From: Niallia circulans
GTDB lineage: Bacteria > Bacillota > Bacilli > Bacillales > Cytobacillaceae
NCBI RefSeq assembly: GCF_007273535.1
Contig: NZ_RIBP01000004.1
Span: 2,828,001-2,892,000 of the forward strand
Length of the DNA: 64,000 nucleotides
Direction: 5' to 3'
Shown: in pieces, positions 42,446 through 51,277 of the stretch
Numbering within the stretch: the stretch's first letter is position 1
Layout: each line of letters begins with the position of its first letter
Translations under genes and position numbers: made by a program
Notes under the pieces: generated by a model
Told to the model about the DNA's origin: nothing
Databases searched by the model: none
Seen by the model: only the letters and a program-made list of their open reading frames with translations

Positions 42446-44179
42446 TTGACAGAAAAATATAAGTTCAAAAATTTAAGGATTGGTTACAAATATGGAATAG
42501 TGTTTTTATTAACACTTGTCTTATTTTTAACTTCAATCGGAATCACGTATGTATCCTTAAACAAAATGTCCAGTAATATGAATGAAATTAGCAGTAAAAA
42601 TGAATTAAGCATCAATACAATGGAATTGGTAGCGCTCTTTCAAGAGAAAAACACGCAAATACCGTTGTATTTTCATGATGCAAACGATGAGAAGCTTGAT
42701 GAATACTTAGAATTAAGTAAAAAATTCACTTTGACTGCTTTAAAAGTAGAAAAAAATATCGAAGGCAATGAGGCTAAAAAAATATATTTAAAGCTTATCG
42801 CCAACAATCAAGAAATTGATGAAATATTCTTTAATTCTGTTGTACCGAATGTTAAGGATTTTAATACTACTTCTTATAAAGAACTTGAAAAGCAAATCAG
42901 TGACTTAAAAGGTAAGGTAACAGAGGAAGGCGAACAGCTTAATAAACTCGTTTCCGCGGAAAACAAGCAATCATTGGCTGATTCTAAGTCATATGTAACA
43001 AGAACAAGCTTCCTAGTCGGCATCTTAACAATTGTGACAATTGCCATTTCAGGTGCTATCTTAATTATTATCTCTAAAAGAATACAAGGGAAGTTAAAGC
43101 ATGTTATGGAGGTAAGCGATTCCATTGCTAATGGAAAATTAGATGTGTCGCTGCTCGATGAAAATTCTACAGATGAAATTGGCGTTATGTCCAAATCGAT
43201 AAATAAGATGGGCCAAAGCTTGAAAGAAACGATTCATGGCATTTCATCCATGTCTACAAATCTTGATTCAAGAAGTGCAGAAGTATCTGAGGCAGCTGCT
43301 GAAGTCAGCACTACGATTGATACTATTTCAATGACTGTTCAGGAGCTTGTGGAAGGTGTTAATGTCCAAGCAGATGCTTCATCAACGATCGCAGTCAACA
43401 TGCAGGACTTTAACCAACAAATTGCTGTAGCAGATGAAAATGCAAATGAATTGGTGAAAACTTCAGCTGTTGTCACTGCTTCAAGTAAAGAGGGCTCAAG
43501 ACTTATGAATAGGTCTTTAGAGCAGATGCACACCATAAATACTGTTGTAACAAGCAGTGTCGAAAAAATGAAAGAGTTGGAAGGTAATACGGCAAATATT
43601 ACCAAGCTTGTGACATTTATTAAGTCGATTGCTGAACAAACAAACCTGCTATCCTTGAATGCGTCTATTGAAGCGGCCAGAGCAGGCGAGGCAGGCAAAG
43701 GCTTTTCGGTTGTTGCAGAAGAAGTACGTAAATTAGCTGTGCAAACATCTGATTCGATAACAGATATAACCGGTTTAGTCACAGCAATTAGAGAAAATAG
43801 TATTGAATCACTAACACAGCTTGAAAAAGGCTATGAGGAAGTGAATAAGGGTGCTGAACAGATAAAAATGACAGAAAGCACCTTTAATGCCATTATGGAT
43901 GGAATTACTAATTTAACGGAGAAATCACTGAATATATCAGAAATCATTAAGGAATTTACAAAGACGGGTAATGGCATAAGTGCGTCTGTTGAACAAATTG
44001 CCGCAGTGTCAGAGGAATCAGCAGCCTCCTTTGAAGAAGTTTCTGCCTCGATGATGCAGCAAAATGACATGATGACAAGTATTACAGCAAACTTTAAGGA
44101 AATTACGCAAATGGTCGATAATATGAATAACATGATTCAAAAATTTGAACTTGATAAGGAGGAGAAGGGACATGCGTAA
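42446..44179 (+). CDS. Methyl-accepting chemotaxis protein
   Basis: 577 residues from the TTG at 42446, preceded by AGGAGGGG. TM1 at about 16-38, an extracellular four-helix-bundle sensor of about 150 residues, TM2 at about 190-215, HAMP, and the cytoplasmic signalling domain with the conserved hairpin tip IAEQTNLLSLNASIEAARAG. The sensor has no Cache fold. Its end overlaps the start of a sugar-binding lipoprotein gene by 8 bases, which suggests that it senses ligand through that protein. Confidence 0.93.
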   Translation: MTEKYKFKNLRIGYKYGIVFLLTLVLFLTSIGITYVSLNKMSSNMNEISSKNELSINTMELVALFQEKNTQIPLYFHDANDEKLDEYLELSKKFTLTALKVEKNIEGNEAKKIYLKLIANNQEIDEIFFNSVVPNVKDFNTTSYKELEKQISDLKGKVTEEGEQLNKLVSAENKQSLADSKSYVTRTSFLVGILTIVTIAISGAILIIISKRIQGKLKHVMEVSDSIANGKLDVSLLDENSTDEIGVMSKSINKMGQSLKETIHGISSMSTNLDSRSAEVSEAAAEVSTTIDTISMTVQELVEGVNVQADASSTIAVNMQDFNQQIAVADENANELVKTSAVVTASSKEGSRLMNRSLEQMHTINTVVTSSVEKMKELEGNTANITKLVTFIKSIAEQTNLLSLNASIEAARAGEAGKGFSVVAEEVRKLAVQTSDSITDITGLVTAIRENSIESLTQLEKGYEEVNKGAEQIKMTESTFNAIMDGITNLTEKSLNISEIIKEFTKTGNGISASVEQIAAVSEESAASFEEVSASMMQQNDMMTSITANFKEITQMVDNMNNMIQKFELDKEEKGHA

Positions 44180-45218
44180 GTCACTGCAGAAAAAGCTTAT
44201 GGCAGGAGCGTGTGTCATGGCCATGACTTTTTTGGCTGCCTGCTCCCAAACTACTACACAGCAAGCAGAAACAAAAATGAAGCTTGCACAAGATGACAGC
44301 AAGGTATATGTTGGCTTTTCATTAGACACACTGCAAGAGGATCGCTGGTACAAAGACAAGGAAGCATTTGAGAGTAAAGTGCTGGAGCTTGGTGGCGAAG
44401 TGAAAACTCTTGCTGCAAATGGTGTCGATAGTGTGCAAATCAAACAAGCAGAGCTGCTTATCGCAGAGGGTGTCGACGTATTAGTCGTAGTGCCACATAA
44501 TGCAGAGGTTTCTGCTGAGATTGTCGACAAAGCGCATAAAGCAAATGTGAAAGTTGTTTCTTATGACCGCCTGATTAAAAACGCCGATGTAGATTATTAT
44601 ATTTCCTATGATAATAAAAAGGTTGGACAATTACAGGCACAGGAAATACTCAAAAAGCAAAAGAAAGGCAATTTCGCCTACATTGGTGGAGCTGAAACAG
44701 ACAATAATGCTGTGCTCTTTCGAGAGGGTGCCATGGAAGTACTTCAGCCTTATATAGATAAAGGCGACATTAAGCTCGTGGTTGATAAATATACAGATGA
44801 GTGGCAGCCTGATATAGCAGAGTCTAATATGAAGCAAGCGTTAAAGGAAAATAATAATGATATTCAAGCAGTTATCGCCGCAAATGACGGAACGGCAGGC
44901 GGTGTTATCGATGCTTTAAAGGCAATTGGGAAAACAATACCAGTTTCAGGACAAGATGCCGAAATCACTGGCCTAAAACGAATACTTGCTGGCAGCCAAA
45001 CAATGACCGTTTATAAACCAATTCAGGCAATTGCAGAAGATGCAGCAGCAATCGCCATAAAGGTCGGCAAAAACGAAAAAGTCGAAACAACAGCTACTGT
45101 AAACAATGGTAAAAAGGATGTCCCATCCATTCTGCTTGATCCAGTAGCAGTCACAAAAAGCAATATAAACGAAACAGTAATCAAAGATAAATTCATCACG
45201 GAAGATGAGCTGAAATAA
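44172..45218 (+). CDS. XylF-like sugar-binding lipoprotein
   Basis: 348 residues from ATG 44172. Signal peptide with lipobox LAAC (Cys about 22). Periplasmic-binding-protein type 1 fold of the D-xylose group: VGFSLDTLQEDRWYKD, LLIAEGVDVLVVVPHN, VVSYDRLIKNADVDYYIS and IPVSGQDAEI. No ABC permease or ATPase gene is linked; the partner is the overlapping chemoreceptor gene. It probably presents xylose or a related sugar to the receptor. It ends at a strong terminator. Confidence 0.88.
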   Translation: MRKSLQKKLMAGACVMAMTFLAACSQTTTQQAETKMKLAQDDSKVYVGFSLDTLQEDRWYKDKEAFESKVLELGGEVKTLAANGVDSVQIKQAELLIAEGVDVLVVVPHNAEVSAEIVDKAHKANVKVVSYDRLIKNADVDYYISYDNKKVGQLQAQEILKKQKKGNFAYIGGAETDNNAVLFREGAMEVLQPYIDKGDIKLVVDKYTDEWQPDIAESNMKQALKENNNDIQAVIAANDGTAGGVIDALKAIGKTIPVSGQDAEITGLKRILAGSQTMTVYKPIQAIAEDAAAIAIKVGKNEKVETTATVNNGKKDVPSILLDPVAVTKSNINETVIKDKFITEDELK

Positions 45219-45223
45219 TGAGC

Positions 45224-45252
45224 AGGAGCTTCTATTGTTAGAAGCTCCTTTC
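45224..45252 (+). terminator. Intrinsic terminator after the sugar-binding protein gene
   Basis: AGGAGCTTCTA and TAGAAGCTCCT form an 11-bp stem, followed by TTTCC. Confidence 0.75.
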
Positions 45253-45402
45253 CTATGTATAGATGACACTACTCTTTTTTGATTGGATAGTATATAATGA
45301 AACGTATAGAAAAAGATAGTATCTAGTACTAAGAGCAGCTGGTATAATAAATATAGAACAACTATATACAATACGTTTTAATTTACATAAAGGAGTTTTA
45401 AT

Positions 45403-46008
45403 ATGTATACATTTACAAGTAACTTTGCCAATATCGTTTTGAAATTATTCGGACGCAGTGTAGCAATACATAAAGACAAGCTTCCAAAGGATACCGGTTA
45501 TGTTGTAGCATGCTCCCATATTGGCTGGGTTGATGTTGTGGCGCTTGGGACTGCCATGCTGCCAAATCAAATTCATTTCATGGCAAAAAAAGAGCTGTTT
45601 GCCAAACCGAATGCGGGAAAGTTTTTGACAAGCATTAATGCGTTTCCAGTCGACAGAGAAAATCCAGGTCCAAGCAGTATTAAAACACCTGTTAAATTGC
45701 TTAAAGAAAAGAAAATCGTCGGCATTTTTCCAAGCGGAACAAGAACATCTGAGGACGTGCCTTTGAAAAGAGGGGCAGCGACTATTGCCAACTTGGCAAA
45801 GGTGCCGATTGTCCCAGCGGCATTCAGTGGTCCGACTGATGTTAAGGGCTTACTGAAAGGCAGAAAAATCAGGGTAATCTTCGGCGATCCAATTTCTTTG
45901 CAAAAGGAAGATGGCACAAGAAAGGACGTTGCCGAGCTGACACAGGAAATGACAGCTGCAATGGCAAGCCTTCAAAAACAGCTTGATGAATTTGGGCAAA
46001 AACAATGA
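45403..46008 (+). CDS. plsC: 1-acylglycerol-3-phosphate acyltransferase (PlsC family)
   Basis: 201 residues. The catalytic HX4D motif is in SHIGWVDVVAL, the substrate-binding motif reads FPSGTRTSE (where EGTR is usual), and VPIVPAAFSG is motif IV. It transfers an acyl chain to lysophosphatidate in phospholipid synthesis. The membrane-association region is weak. The gene overlaps the FabZ-like gene by 4 bases. Confidence 0.9.
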   Translation: MYTFTSNFANIVLKLFGRSVAIHKDKLPKDTGYVVACSHIGWVDVVALGTAMLPNQIHFMAKKELFAKPNAGKFLTSINAFPVDRENPGPSSIKTPVKLLKEKKIVGIFPSGTRTSEDVPLKRGAATIANLAKVPIVPAAFSGPTDVKGLLKGRKIRVIFGDPISLQKEDGTRKDVAELTQEMTAAMASLQKQLDEFGQKQ

Positions 46009-46424
46009 TTGATTTAGCGATTGTTAAAGACATACTTAACCGCTATCCACTGCCGCTTGTTGATGAAATCTTAGAGCTTAAAGCAGGGAAAATGGCAGTA
46101 GGCGTCAAACAAATTAGTAAGGAAGACACATTTGCCACAGGAACAAACCCAGAAAGCCCAATCCTGCCAGGTGTTCTTATCATTGAAGCAATTGCGCAAG
46201 TATCTGCAGTTGCGATTCACAGTGAAAAGAAGCATGAAGGAAAGTGGGCACTGCTTGCGAAAATAACAGACTGTAAAATAAAAAGACCCGTTTTTCCTGG
46301 TGATGAGCTCTGTATGGAAGTATTTGTCACAAAGGTTAAAAAAACGATTGCAAAGGCAAAAGGCATCGCAACCGTTCGCGGAGAATTGATATGCGAAGCA
46401 GAGCTGCTGTTTTCGTTCAAATAA
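46005..46424 (+). CDS. FabZ-like hotdog protein lacking the catalytic His
   Basis: 139 residues. The pattern SPILPGVLIIEAIAQVSAVAI matches beta-hydroxyacyl-ACP dehydratase FabZ, including the catalytic Glu. The preceding segment, GHFP in FabZ, reads GTNP, so the catalytic His is replaced. The protein may bind acyl-ACP or act in a non-dehydratase role. The ATGA overlap with plsC implies coupled translation and a shared lipid function. Confidence 0.85.
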   Translation: MIDLAIVKDILNRYPLPLVDEILELKAGKMAVGVKQISKEDTFATGTNPESPILPGVLIIEAIAQVSAVAIHSEKKHEGKWALLAKITDCKIKRPVFPGDELCMEVFVTKVKKTIAKAKGIATVRGELICEAELLFSFK

Positions 46425-46430
46425 TAACCA

Positions 46431-46467
46431 AAAAAATGTATGCAAAGTATTCTGCATGCATTTTTTT
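46431..46467 (+). terminator. Intrinsic terminator after the FabZ-like gene
   Basis: AAAAAATGTATGCA pairs with TGCATGCATTTTTT, with one G-U pair. Confidence 0.85.
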
Positions 46468-46608
46468 ACATACACAAAATAATTTTACGCACTCAATTTA
46501 TTTATTAAAAAAACAATAAGCAATTAAAATCAAAAACTCATATTAAAATTCGTCCTTCTAAATCTCTACTAAAAAGAATATAAATTTTAGAGAGAAAGGA
46601 GACGACCT

Positions 46609-47748
46609 ATGCCAATATCTAAATTCAAATATTATTTCCAATTCATCTATACTACTATACTGGGAGTCATCCTTGTTTTTATCTTAATTTCTGGTGCAAC
46701 AACCTCATTTGTTTCACAAAAATTCTCCTCCGATTATATAAGAGGGGCATTGGAAAAGGTTGATGCAGCAAACCTTTATTCCCAGCTTTTTAACTTTGAA
46801 AATCATTATTTTCCAAAGGAAGGAAGCACCATTTCGTTATCGAACCTTTTCTTTCAGGTTGCTACAAATATAAGACTTGATGATACCCGAACATTATTAG
46901 GAAGAGAGCTTCCTCAGCTAAGCTTCTATCATACAAAAATCATTGTGGCAGAGGAAGGGACAACCATTGCGCAATTACCATATGAATCAACTCCATCTGA
47001 AGAAATTTTGAAAAATCCAAAGGAAGCTGATGAAGAAAAAATCGCCGATGATACACCAAAAACAGATGACAATAACACACATCAAACCTCCACTGAAAAA
47101 CGAGTGTTAATCTATCAAACACATAATTTAGAATCGTATTTACCGCTGTTAAAAAATGCAGAAAAGCCTGATGATGCCATAAGTGCAGACGAACGGGTCA
47201 ATGTTGTCAGCCTTGGATCAAAACTAACAAGCCTGCTCCAAAAAGACGGAATTGGCGTACAGCATGATAAAACAAACATGAACCAAAAGCTATTGGACCG
47301 TAAGTGGAAATATACAGCATCCTACAGTGCTTCGAGTGAGGTTGTTGAAACAGCGATATCGGAAAATAAAGACCTAACTTATCTAATTGATATCCATAGA
47401 GACTCAGCGAGGAAAAAAACGACCACAGCTACTATAAATGGTAAGAGTTATGCTAAAATAGTCTTCGTTGTTGGTGAAGGATATGAAGGATATGAAAAGA
47501 ACCAGGCATTTGCTAAAAAGCTGCATAAGGAACTTGCTGCAAAATATCCTGGTATTAGCAGGGGAGTTTACGGGAAAAGTCAGGATCAAGGAAACGGTAT
47601 CTACAACCAAAACTATTCAGATAAAGCCATCCTTCTTGAAGTCGGCGGTGTCGACAATAATCAAGAAGAGCTGAACCGAACAATTGATGCCTTTGCCGAT
47701 GTTTTCTCAGAAATATATTGGGAGGAAAACGGCGCAACTGAACAATAA
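46609..47748 (+). CDS. spoIIP: Stage II sporulation protein P
   Basis: 379 residues with one N-terminal transmembrane segment and the amidase/endopeptidase fold. Motifs: LIYQTHNLESYLP (the metal-binding His of the IYHTH motif is present as QTH), YLIDIHRDS, and LLEVGGVDNNQEELNRT. SpoIIP degrades septal and engulfment peptidoglycan together with SpoIID and SpoIIM. A first His of the usual HTHNxE is replaced by Gln. ATG after AAAGGAGACG. Confidence 0.92.
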   Translation: MPISKFKYYFQFIYTTILGVILVFILISGATTSFVSQKFSSDYIRGALEKVDAANLYSQLFNFENHYFPKEGSTISLSNLFFQVATNIRLDDTRTLLGRELPQLSFYHTKIIVAEEGTTIAQLPYESTPSEEILKNPKEADEEKIADDTPKTDDNNTHQTSTEKRVLIYQTHNLESYLPLLKNAEKPDDAISADERVNVVSLGSKLTSLLQKDGIGVQHDKTNMNQKLLDRKWKYTASYSASSEVVETAISENKDLTYLIDIHRDSARKKTTTATINGKSYAKIVFVVGEGYEGYEKNQAFAKKLHKELAAKYPGISRGVYGKSQDQGNGIYNQNYSDKAILLEVGGVDNNQEELNRTIDAFADVFSEIYWEENGATEQ

Positions 47749-47754
47749 TACAGA

Positions 47755-47788
47755 AACAGCCTCCTTTCCATCGTAAAAGGAGGCTGTT
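47755..47788. terminator. Bidirectional terminator between spoIIP and the Spo0E-like gene
   Basis: AACAGCCTCCTTT and AAAGGAGGCTGTT form a perfect 13-bp stem. It overlaps the stop of the minus-strand gene. Confidence 0.85.
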
Positions 47789-47987
47789 ATTTGTTTTTGG
47801 AACTTTTACATTTCAGCTGCTGGTATAAAACAATATACGAATCAAGCTCTTCGCTTTTCTTTAAGACATCAATGCTGTCTAAGCCCTTTCTTGTTGCAGT
47901 TTCTAACAGCTCATAGCGAAGACTATTTATTTTTATAAGTAATTCACTAAGTGAGTACTTTTGGTATTCCCCTTCATCACGCAACAT
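47787..47987 (-). CDS. Spo0E-family aspartyl-phosphate phosphatase
   Basis: 66 residues from ATG 47987, chosen because GAGGGTG lies 7 bases upstream; an in-frame ATG at 48002 gives 71. Two helices with the Spo0E signature: INSLRYELLETATRKGL, then KKSEELDSYIVLYQQ (the S-x-E-L-D motif). Such proteins dephosphorylate Spo0A-P and delay sporulation. It faces spoIIP in convergent orientation. Confidence 0.87.
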   Translation of the reverse strand: MLRDEGEYQKYSLSELLIKINSLRYELLETATRKGLDSIDVLKKSEELDSYIVLYQQLKCKSSKNK

Positions 47988-48133
47988 CCAATTCACCCTC
48001 ATTAGTTATACGGTTAAGTTAATTCTTATAGCCTATCATAATTCCAAAATATGAATAATTCATGAATATTCTTTTAACTTTTGTCTTCTGTATATATTTT
48101 AATAGATAATATATGGACGGAAGGAGGAATACA

Positions 48134-48145
48134 ATGAAAGGATAA
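48134..48145 (+). other. Three-codon leader ORF with strong ribosome site
   Basis: ATG AAA GGA TAA follows AAGGAGG at proper spacing (site at 48121-48127), 50 bases before the sugar-isomerase gene. It may be a chance remnant of an older start or a short translated leader. Confidence 0.3.
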
Positions 48146-48195
48146 GGACCTGATTCATCACAAATCTTTTTATATTAAAAAAGGAGCGGATACTT

Positions 48196-48942
48196 ATGAG
48201 TTTGCCAATCGCATTGCAGTTATGGAGTGTTAAAGAGGATGCTGAAAAGGATTTTTTTGATACCTTGGAGAAGGTGGCAAGCATGGGCTATGACGGTGTC
48301 GAATTTGCTGGTTATCACGGGAAAAATGCCCAAGAAATAAAAGCAAAGTTAAAAGAGCTTGGATTAAAAATTGCCGGTTCCCATATTAGCATGGAAGAAA
48401 TATTGCAAGACACTGATAAAGTAATAAAATTCGAGCAGGAGCTTGGCAATAAATATATTGTGTGCCCGTGGGCAAGCTTTCCTACCCTTCTTGAGTGGGA
48501 CGACTTTGCAGAAAAACTGCAGCAAACAGGTGCTAAGCTTGCAGCAGCTGGAATGTCTCTGCTTTATCACAATCATAATCATGAACTTGCCAGCGAGGAA
48601 GGGCCGGTTATTCTTGATAGACTGTTTGAGGCTATACCAGCAAGCTGTTTAAATGCTGAGCTTGACACATATTGGCTAGAATACGCAGGCGTTAATGCCA
48701 TTGACTATATGGATAAATGGACAGGCAGAACTCCGCTTATCCATGTGAAGGATATGGATTCTAGCAAACGGGAAAGTACTGAAATCGGCAATGGCAGTCT
48801 GAATATAAAGGGCATTGTTGAAAAAGCTTACAAGAATGGAACAGAGTGGCTGATTGTGGAACAAGAAGCATTTACACAAGCCCCGCTTACAAGTGTTGAA
48901 ATTGGTTTGCACAATTTACGTAGAATAGTCGCTGATTTGTAA
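48196..48942 (+). CDS. Sugar phosphate isomerase/epimerase family protein
   Basis: 248 residues, AP endonuclease 2/xylose-isomerase-like TIM barrel: IALQLWSVKEDAEKDF, VEFAGYHG, LLYHNHNHEL with metal His, AELDTYWLEYAG, PLIHVKDMD. It is followed by the beta-glucosidase gene after about 110 bases and may serve the same glucan pathway, for example epimerising or isomerising a released sugar. ATG after AAGGAGCGG. Confidence 0.85.
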   Translation: MSLPIALQLWSVKEDAEKDFFDTLEKVASMGYDGVEFAGYHGKNAQEIKAKLKELGLKIAGSHISMEEILQDTDKVIKFEQELGNKYIVCPWASFPTLLEWDDFAEKLQQTGAKLAAAGMSLLYHNHNHELASEEGPVILDRLFEAIPASCLNAELDTYWLEYAGVNAIDYMDKWTGRTPLIHVKDMDSSKRESTEIGNGSLNIKGIVEKAYKNGTEWLIVEQEAFTQAPLTSVEIGLHNLRRIVADL

Positions 48943-48982
48943 TAGCAAGTCCTCCCCATGCATTTTAAGTTGACCTAAGAAA

Positions 48983-48996
48983 TGAAAACGCTTATA
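48983..48996 (+). promoter_or_regulatory. cre site upstream of the GH3 gene
   Basis: TGAAAACGCTTATA matches the CcpA consensus at 13 of 14 positions. Confidence 0.65.
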
Positions 48997-49017
48997 ATTC
49001 AAATTGTAATCTTTGGT

Positions 49018-49027
49018 GAAACGTTTC
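49018..49027 (+). promoter_or_regulatory. LacI-type operator before the GH3 gene
   Basis: The perfect palindrome GAAACGTTTC lies 26 bases before the start codon. It is a good candidate site for the LacI regulator encoded at 54898. Confidence 0.5.
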
Positions 49028-49053
49028 GATAAAGTGAATGGGGAGGCAGAAAT

Positions 49054-51207
49054 ATGGTTCAGCTCGATCTCAAGTCAATCATTCAAAACATGACATTAGA
49101 AGAAAAGGTCGCACAATTAATGCAGCTGTCCGGAAATTTTTATTACGGACTCGCCGGGGAAATAACTGGTCCATTTGAAGAGATGGGCATCAGCGATTTT
49201 GTTGTACAAAACAGCGGATCTGTTTTAGGTGTTTCAGGTGCAGACACCGTGCGAAAAATTCAAGCGGAGCATTTAAAAACGAATCGGCATGGCATTCCAC
49301 TTTTATTCATGGCAGATATCGTCCATGGCTATAAAACTATCTTTCCAATTCCATTAGCAATAGGCTGTTCCTGGGATTTGGAGCTGGCAGAAAAAAGTGC
49401 AGAGGTTGCGGCAAGTGAAGCAGCGGTTGCTGGTGTTCATGTCACCTTTGCACCAATGGTCGATCTCGTCCGTGATCCGCGCTGGGGCCGGGTGCTTGAA
49501 ACGACTGGAGAAGACCACTATTTAAACAGTGCATTTGCCAAAGCCTTTGTGCGAGGCTTTCAAGGCAAAAATCTTGCGGCTGACGACATGAGAGTTGCCG
49601 CGTGTGTAAAGCATTTCGCTGCATATGGGGCATCAGAAGGGGGCCGTGACTATAACACTGTCAACATGTCTGAACGCCAGCTGCGCGAATCCTATCTTCC
49701 TGCATATAAAGCAGCACTTGATGAAGGCTGTGAAATGGTGATGACATCCTTTAACACAGTCGACGGGATTCCAGCTACTGGAAACAAGTGGCTTATGCGG
49801 GATCTGCTTCGCGGGGAATGGGGATTTGATGGTGTGCTGATATCAGATTGGGGCGCAGTGAAAGAATTAATTCCTCACGGCGTTGCCGGTGATGAAGCAG
49901 AGGCAGCCCGCAAGGCAATCCTTGCCGGTGTTGATATTGAAATGATGACACCCTGCTATATCCGCAGCTTGAAACATCTGATTGAAAGCGGGGAAGTAAC
50001 AGAGGCATTATTGGATGAAGCGGTGCTGCGCATTTTAAAGCTGAAGGAAAAGCTCGGATTATTCGAAAATCCTTACAGAGCGGCAGATGCTGTGAAGGAA
50101 AAAGCAGTGATACTTTCTGAAAGCAACCGGGAAGTTGCTCGTAAGATTGCAGAGAAATCATGTGTTCTTTTAAAAAATGACAATGGTGTGTTGCCATTGA
50201 ACAAACAGCAAAAAATCGCCCTCATTGGACCTTTTGCCAAATCAAGTGACATTTTAGGAGCATGGTCTTGGCAAGGAGAAACTAAAAATACAGTAACCCT
50301 TAATGAAGCACTAGAAGCAATGACAACAAATGTAACAGTCGCACAAGGCAGTCATGTGGAGACAATAACAGAAGAACAAGTTGCAAAGGCAATCGTAGCA
50401 GCGAAGGCAGCAGATGTTATTGTTCTTGCAGTTGGTGAATATGCATCCATGAGCGGTGAAGCCTGCAGCCGTGCAGATATCACATTACCAATAGCACAGC
50501 TGCAACTGATTAAACAAATGAAAACATTAAACAAACCAATAGCCGTCATCCTGTTCAACGGTCGTCCCCTTGATTTACACGGTGTGATGGATGAAGCTGA
50601 TGCAGTGCTCGAAGCATGGTATCCAGGTACAGAAGGAGCCGCCGCCATTGCTAATATTCTGTTTGGAAAGGTGAATCCATCAGGAAAACTGACCATGTCC
50701 TTTCCTTATGCAGCAGGACAAATTCCGGTATACTATAATGCTTATAATACTGGTCGTCCCTTTGACGGAGTTAGCCGTGACCATTATTTATCCAAATATT
50801 TAGATATCCCAAATAAACCGCTTCTCCCATTCGGCTTTGGTCTGAGCTATACAAACTACACATATGAGAATTTGCGATTGTCCTCCGATAAGATGACCGC
50901 AGACGAACCGATTCAAGTTTCACTAACCATAACAAATACAGGGAATTACAGCGGAGAAGAAATCGTTCAGCTCTATATCCGCGATATGGCAGGCGAAGTA
51001 GTCCGGCCTGTCAAGGAACTGAAGGACTTCCAAAAAGTAAAACTAAACCCTATGGAAGCAAAGGAAATACAATTCGAATTAACAGAAGAACAGCTGCAAT
51101 ATTATCACCAAGATATGAGCTTTACAAGTGATGAGGGCTTGTTTGAATTGTATGTGGGCAGCAGCAGTAATGATGTTTTATCCAGTGTATTCACGTTGTT
51201 TAAATGA
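49054..51207 (+). CDS. bglX: GH3 beta-glucosidase, cytoplasmic
   Basis: 717 residues, with no signal peptide. GH3 N-terminal domain with FAPMVDLVRDPRWGR and KHFAAYGASEGGRDY and the nucleophile Asp in VLISDWGAV. The GH3 C-terminal domain has VLLKNDNGVLPL and VGEYASMSGE. A fibronectin type III-like domain closes the protein (about 630-717). Cytoplasmic location next to a GH94 phosphorylase recalls the Listeria pair in which a GH3 enzyme hydrolyses sophorose (Glc-beta-1,2-Glc). The precise linkage is inferred from context. Confidence 0.9.
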   Translation: MVQLDLKSIIQNMTLEEKVAQLMQLSGNFYYGLAGEITGPFEEMGISDFVVQNSGSVLGVSGADTVRKIQAEHLKTNRHGIPLLFMADIVHGYKTIFPIPLAIGCSWDLELAEKSAEVAASEAAVAGVHVTFAPMVDLVRDPRWGRVLETTGEDHYLNSAFAKAFVRGFQGKNLAADDMRVAACVKHFAAYGASEGGRDYNTVNMSERQLRESYLPAYKAALDEGCEMVMTSFNTVDGIPATGNKWLMRDLLRGEWGFDGVLISDWGAVKELIPHGVAGDEAEAARKAILAGVDIEMMTPCYIRSLKHLIESGEVTEALLDEAVLRILKLKEKLGLFENPYRAADAVKEKAVILSESNREVARKIAEKSCVLLKNDNGVLPLNKQQKIALIGPFAKSSDILGAWSWQGETKNTVTLNEALEAMTTNVTVAQGSHVETITEEQVAKAIVAAKAADVIVLAVGEYASMSGEACSRADITLPIAQLQLIKQMKTLNKPIAVILFNGRPLDLHGVMDEADAVLEAWYPGTEGAAAIANILFGKVNPSGKLTMSFPYAAGQIPVYYNAYNTGRPFDGVSRDHYLSKYLDIPNKPLLPFGFGLSYTNYTYENLRLSSDKMTADEPIQVSLTITNTGNYSGEEIVQLYIRDMAGEVVRPVKELKDFQKVKLNPMEAKEIQFELTEEQLQYYHQDMSFTSDEGLFELYVGSSSNDVLSSVFTLFK

Positions 51208-51277
51208 AATTATGTGATGTAATGAGCAAATTTGCAAACTTAATTTTTAGTTGAAACGGATCGGAGGATACTTTCAA

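Noticed and set aside
44018..44530. Minus-strand open frame of 170 codons across the chemoreceptor/binding-protein junction
   Set aside because: Shadow frame opposite two genes with intact domains; low-complexity Ser/Thr content.
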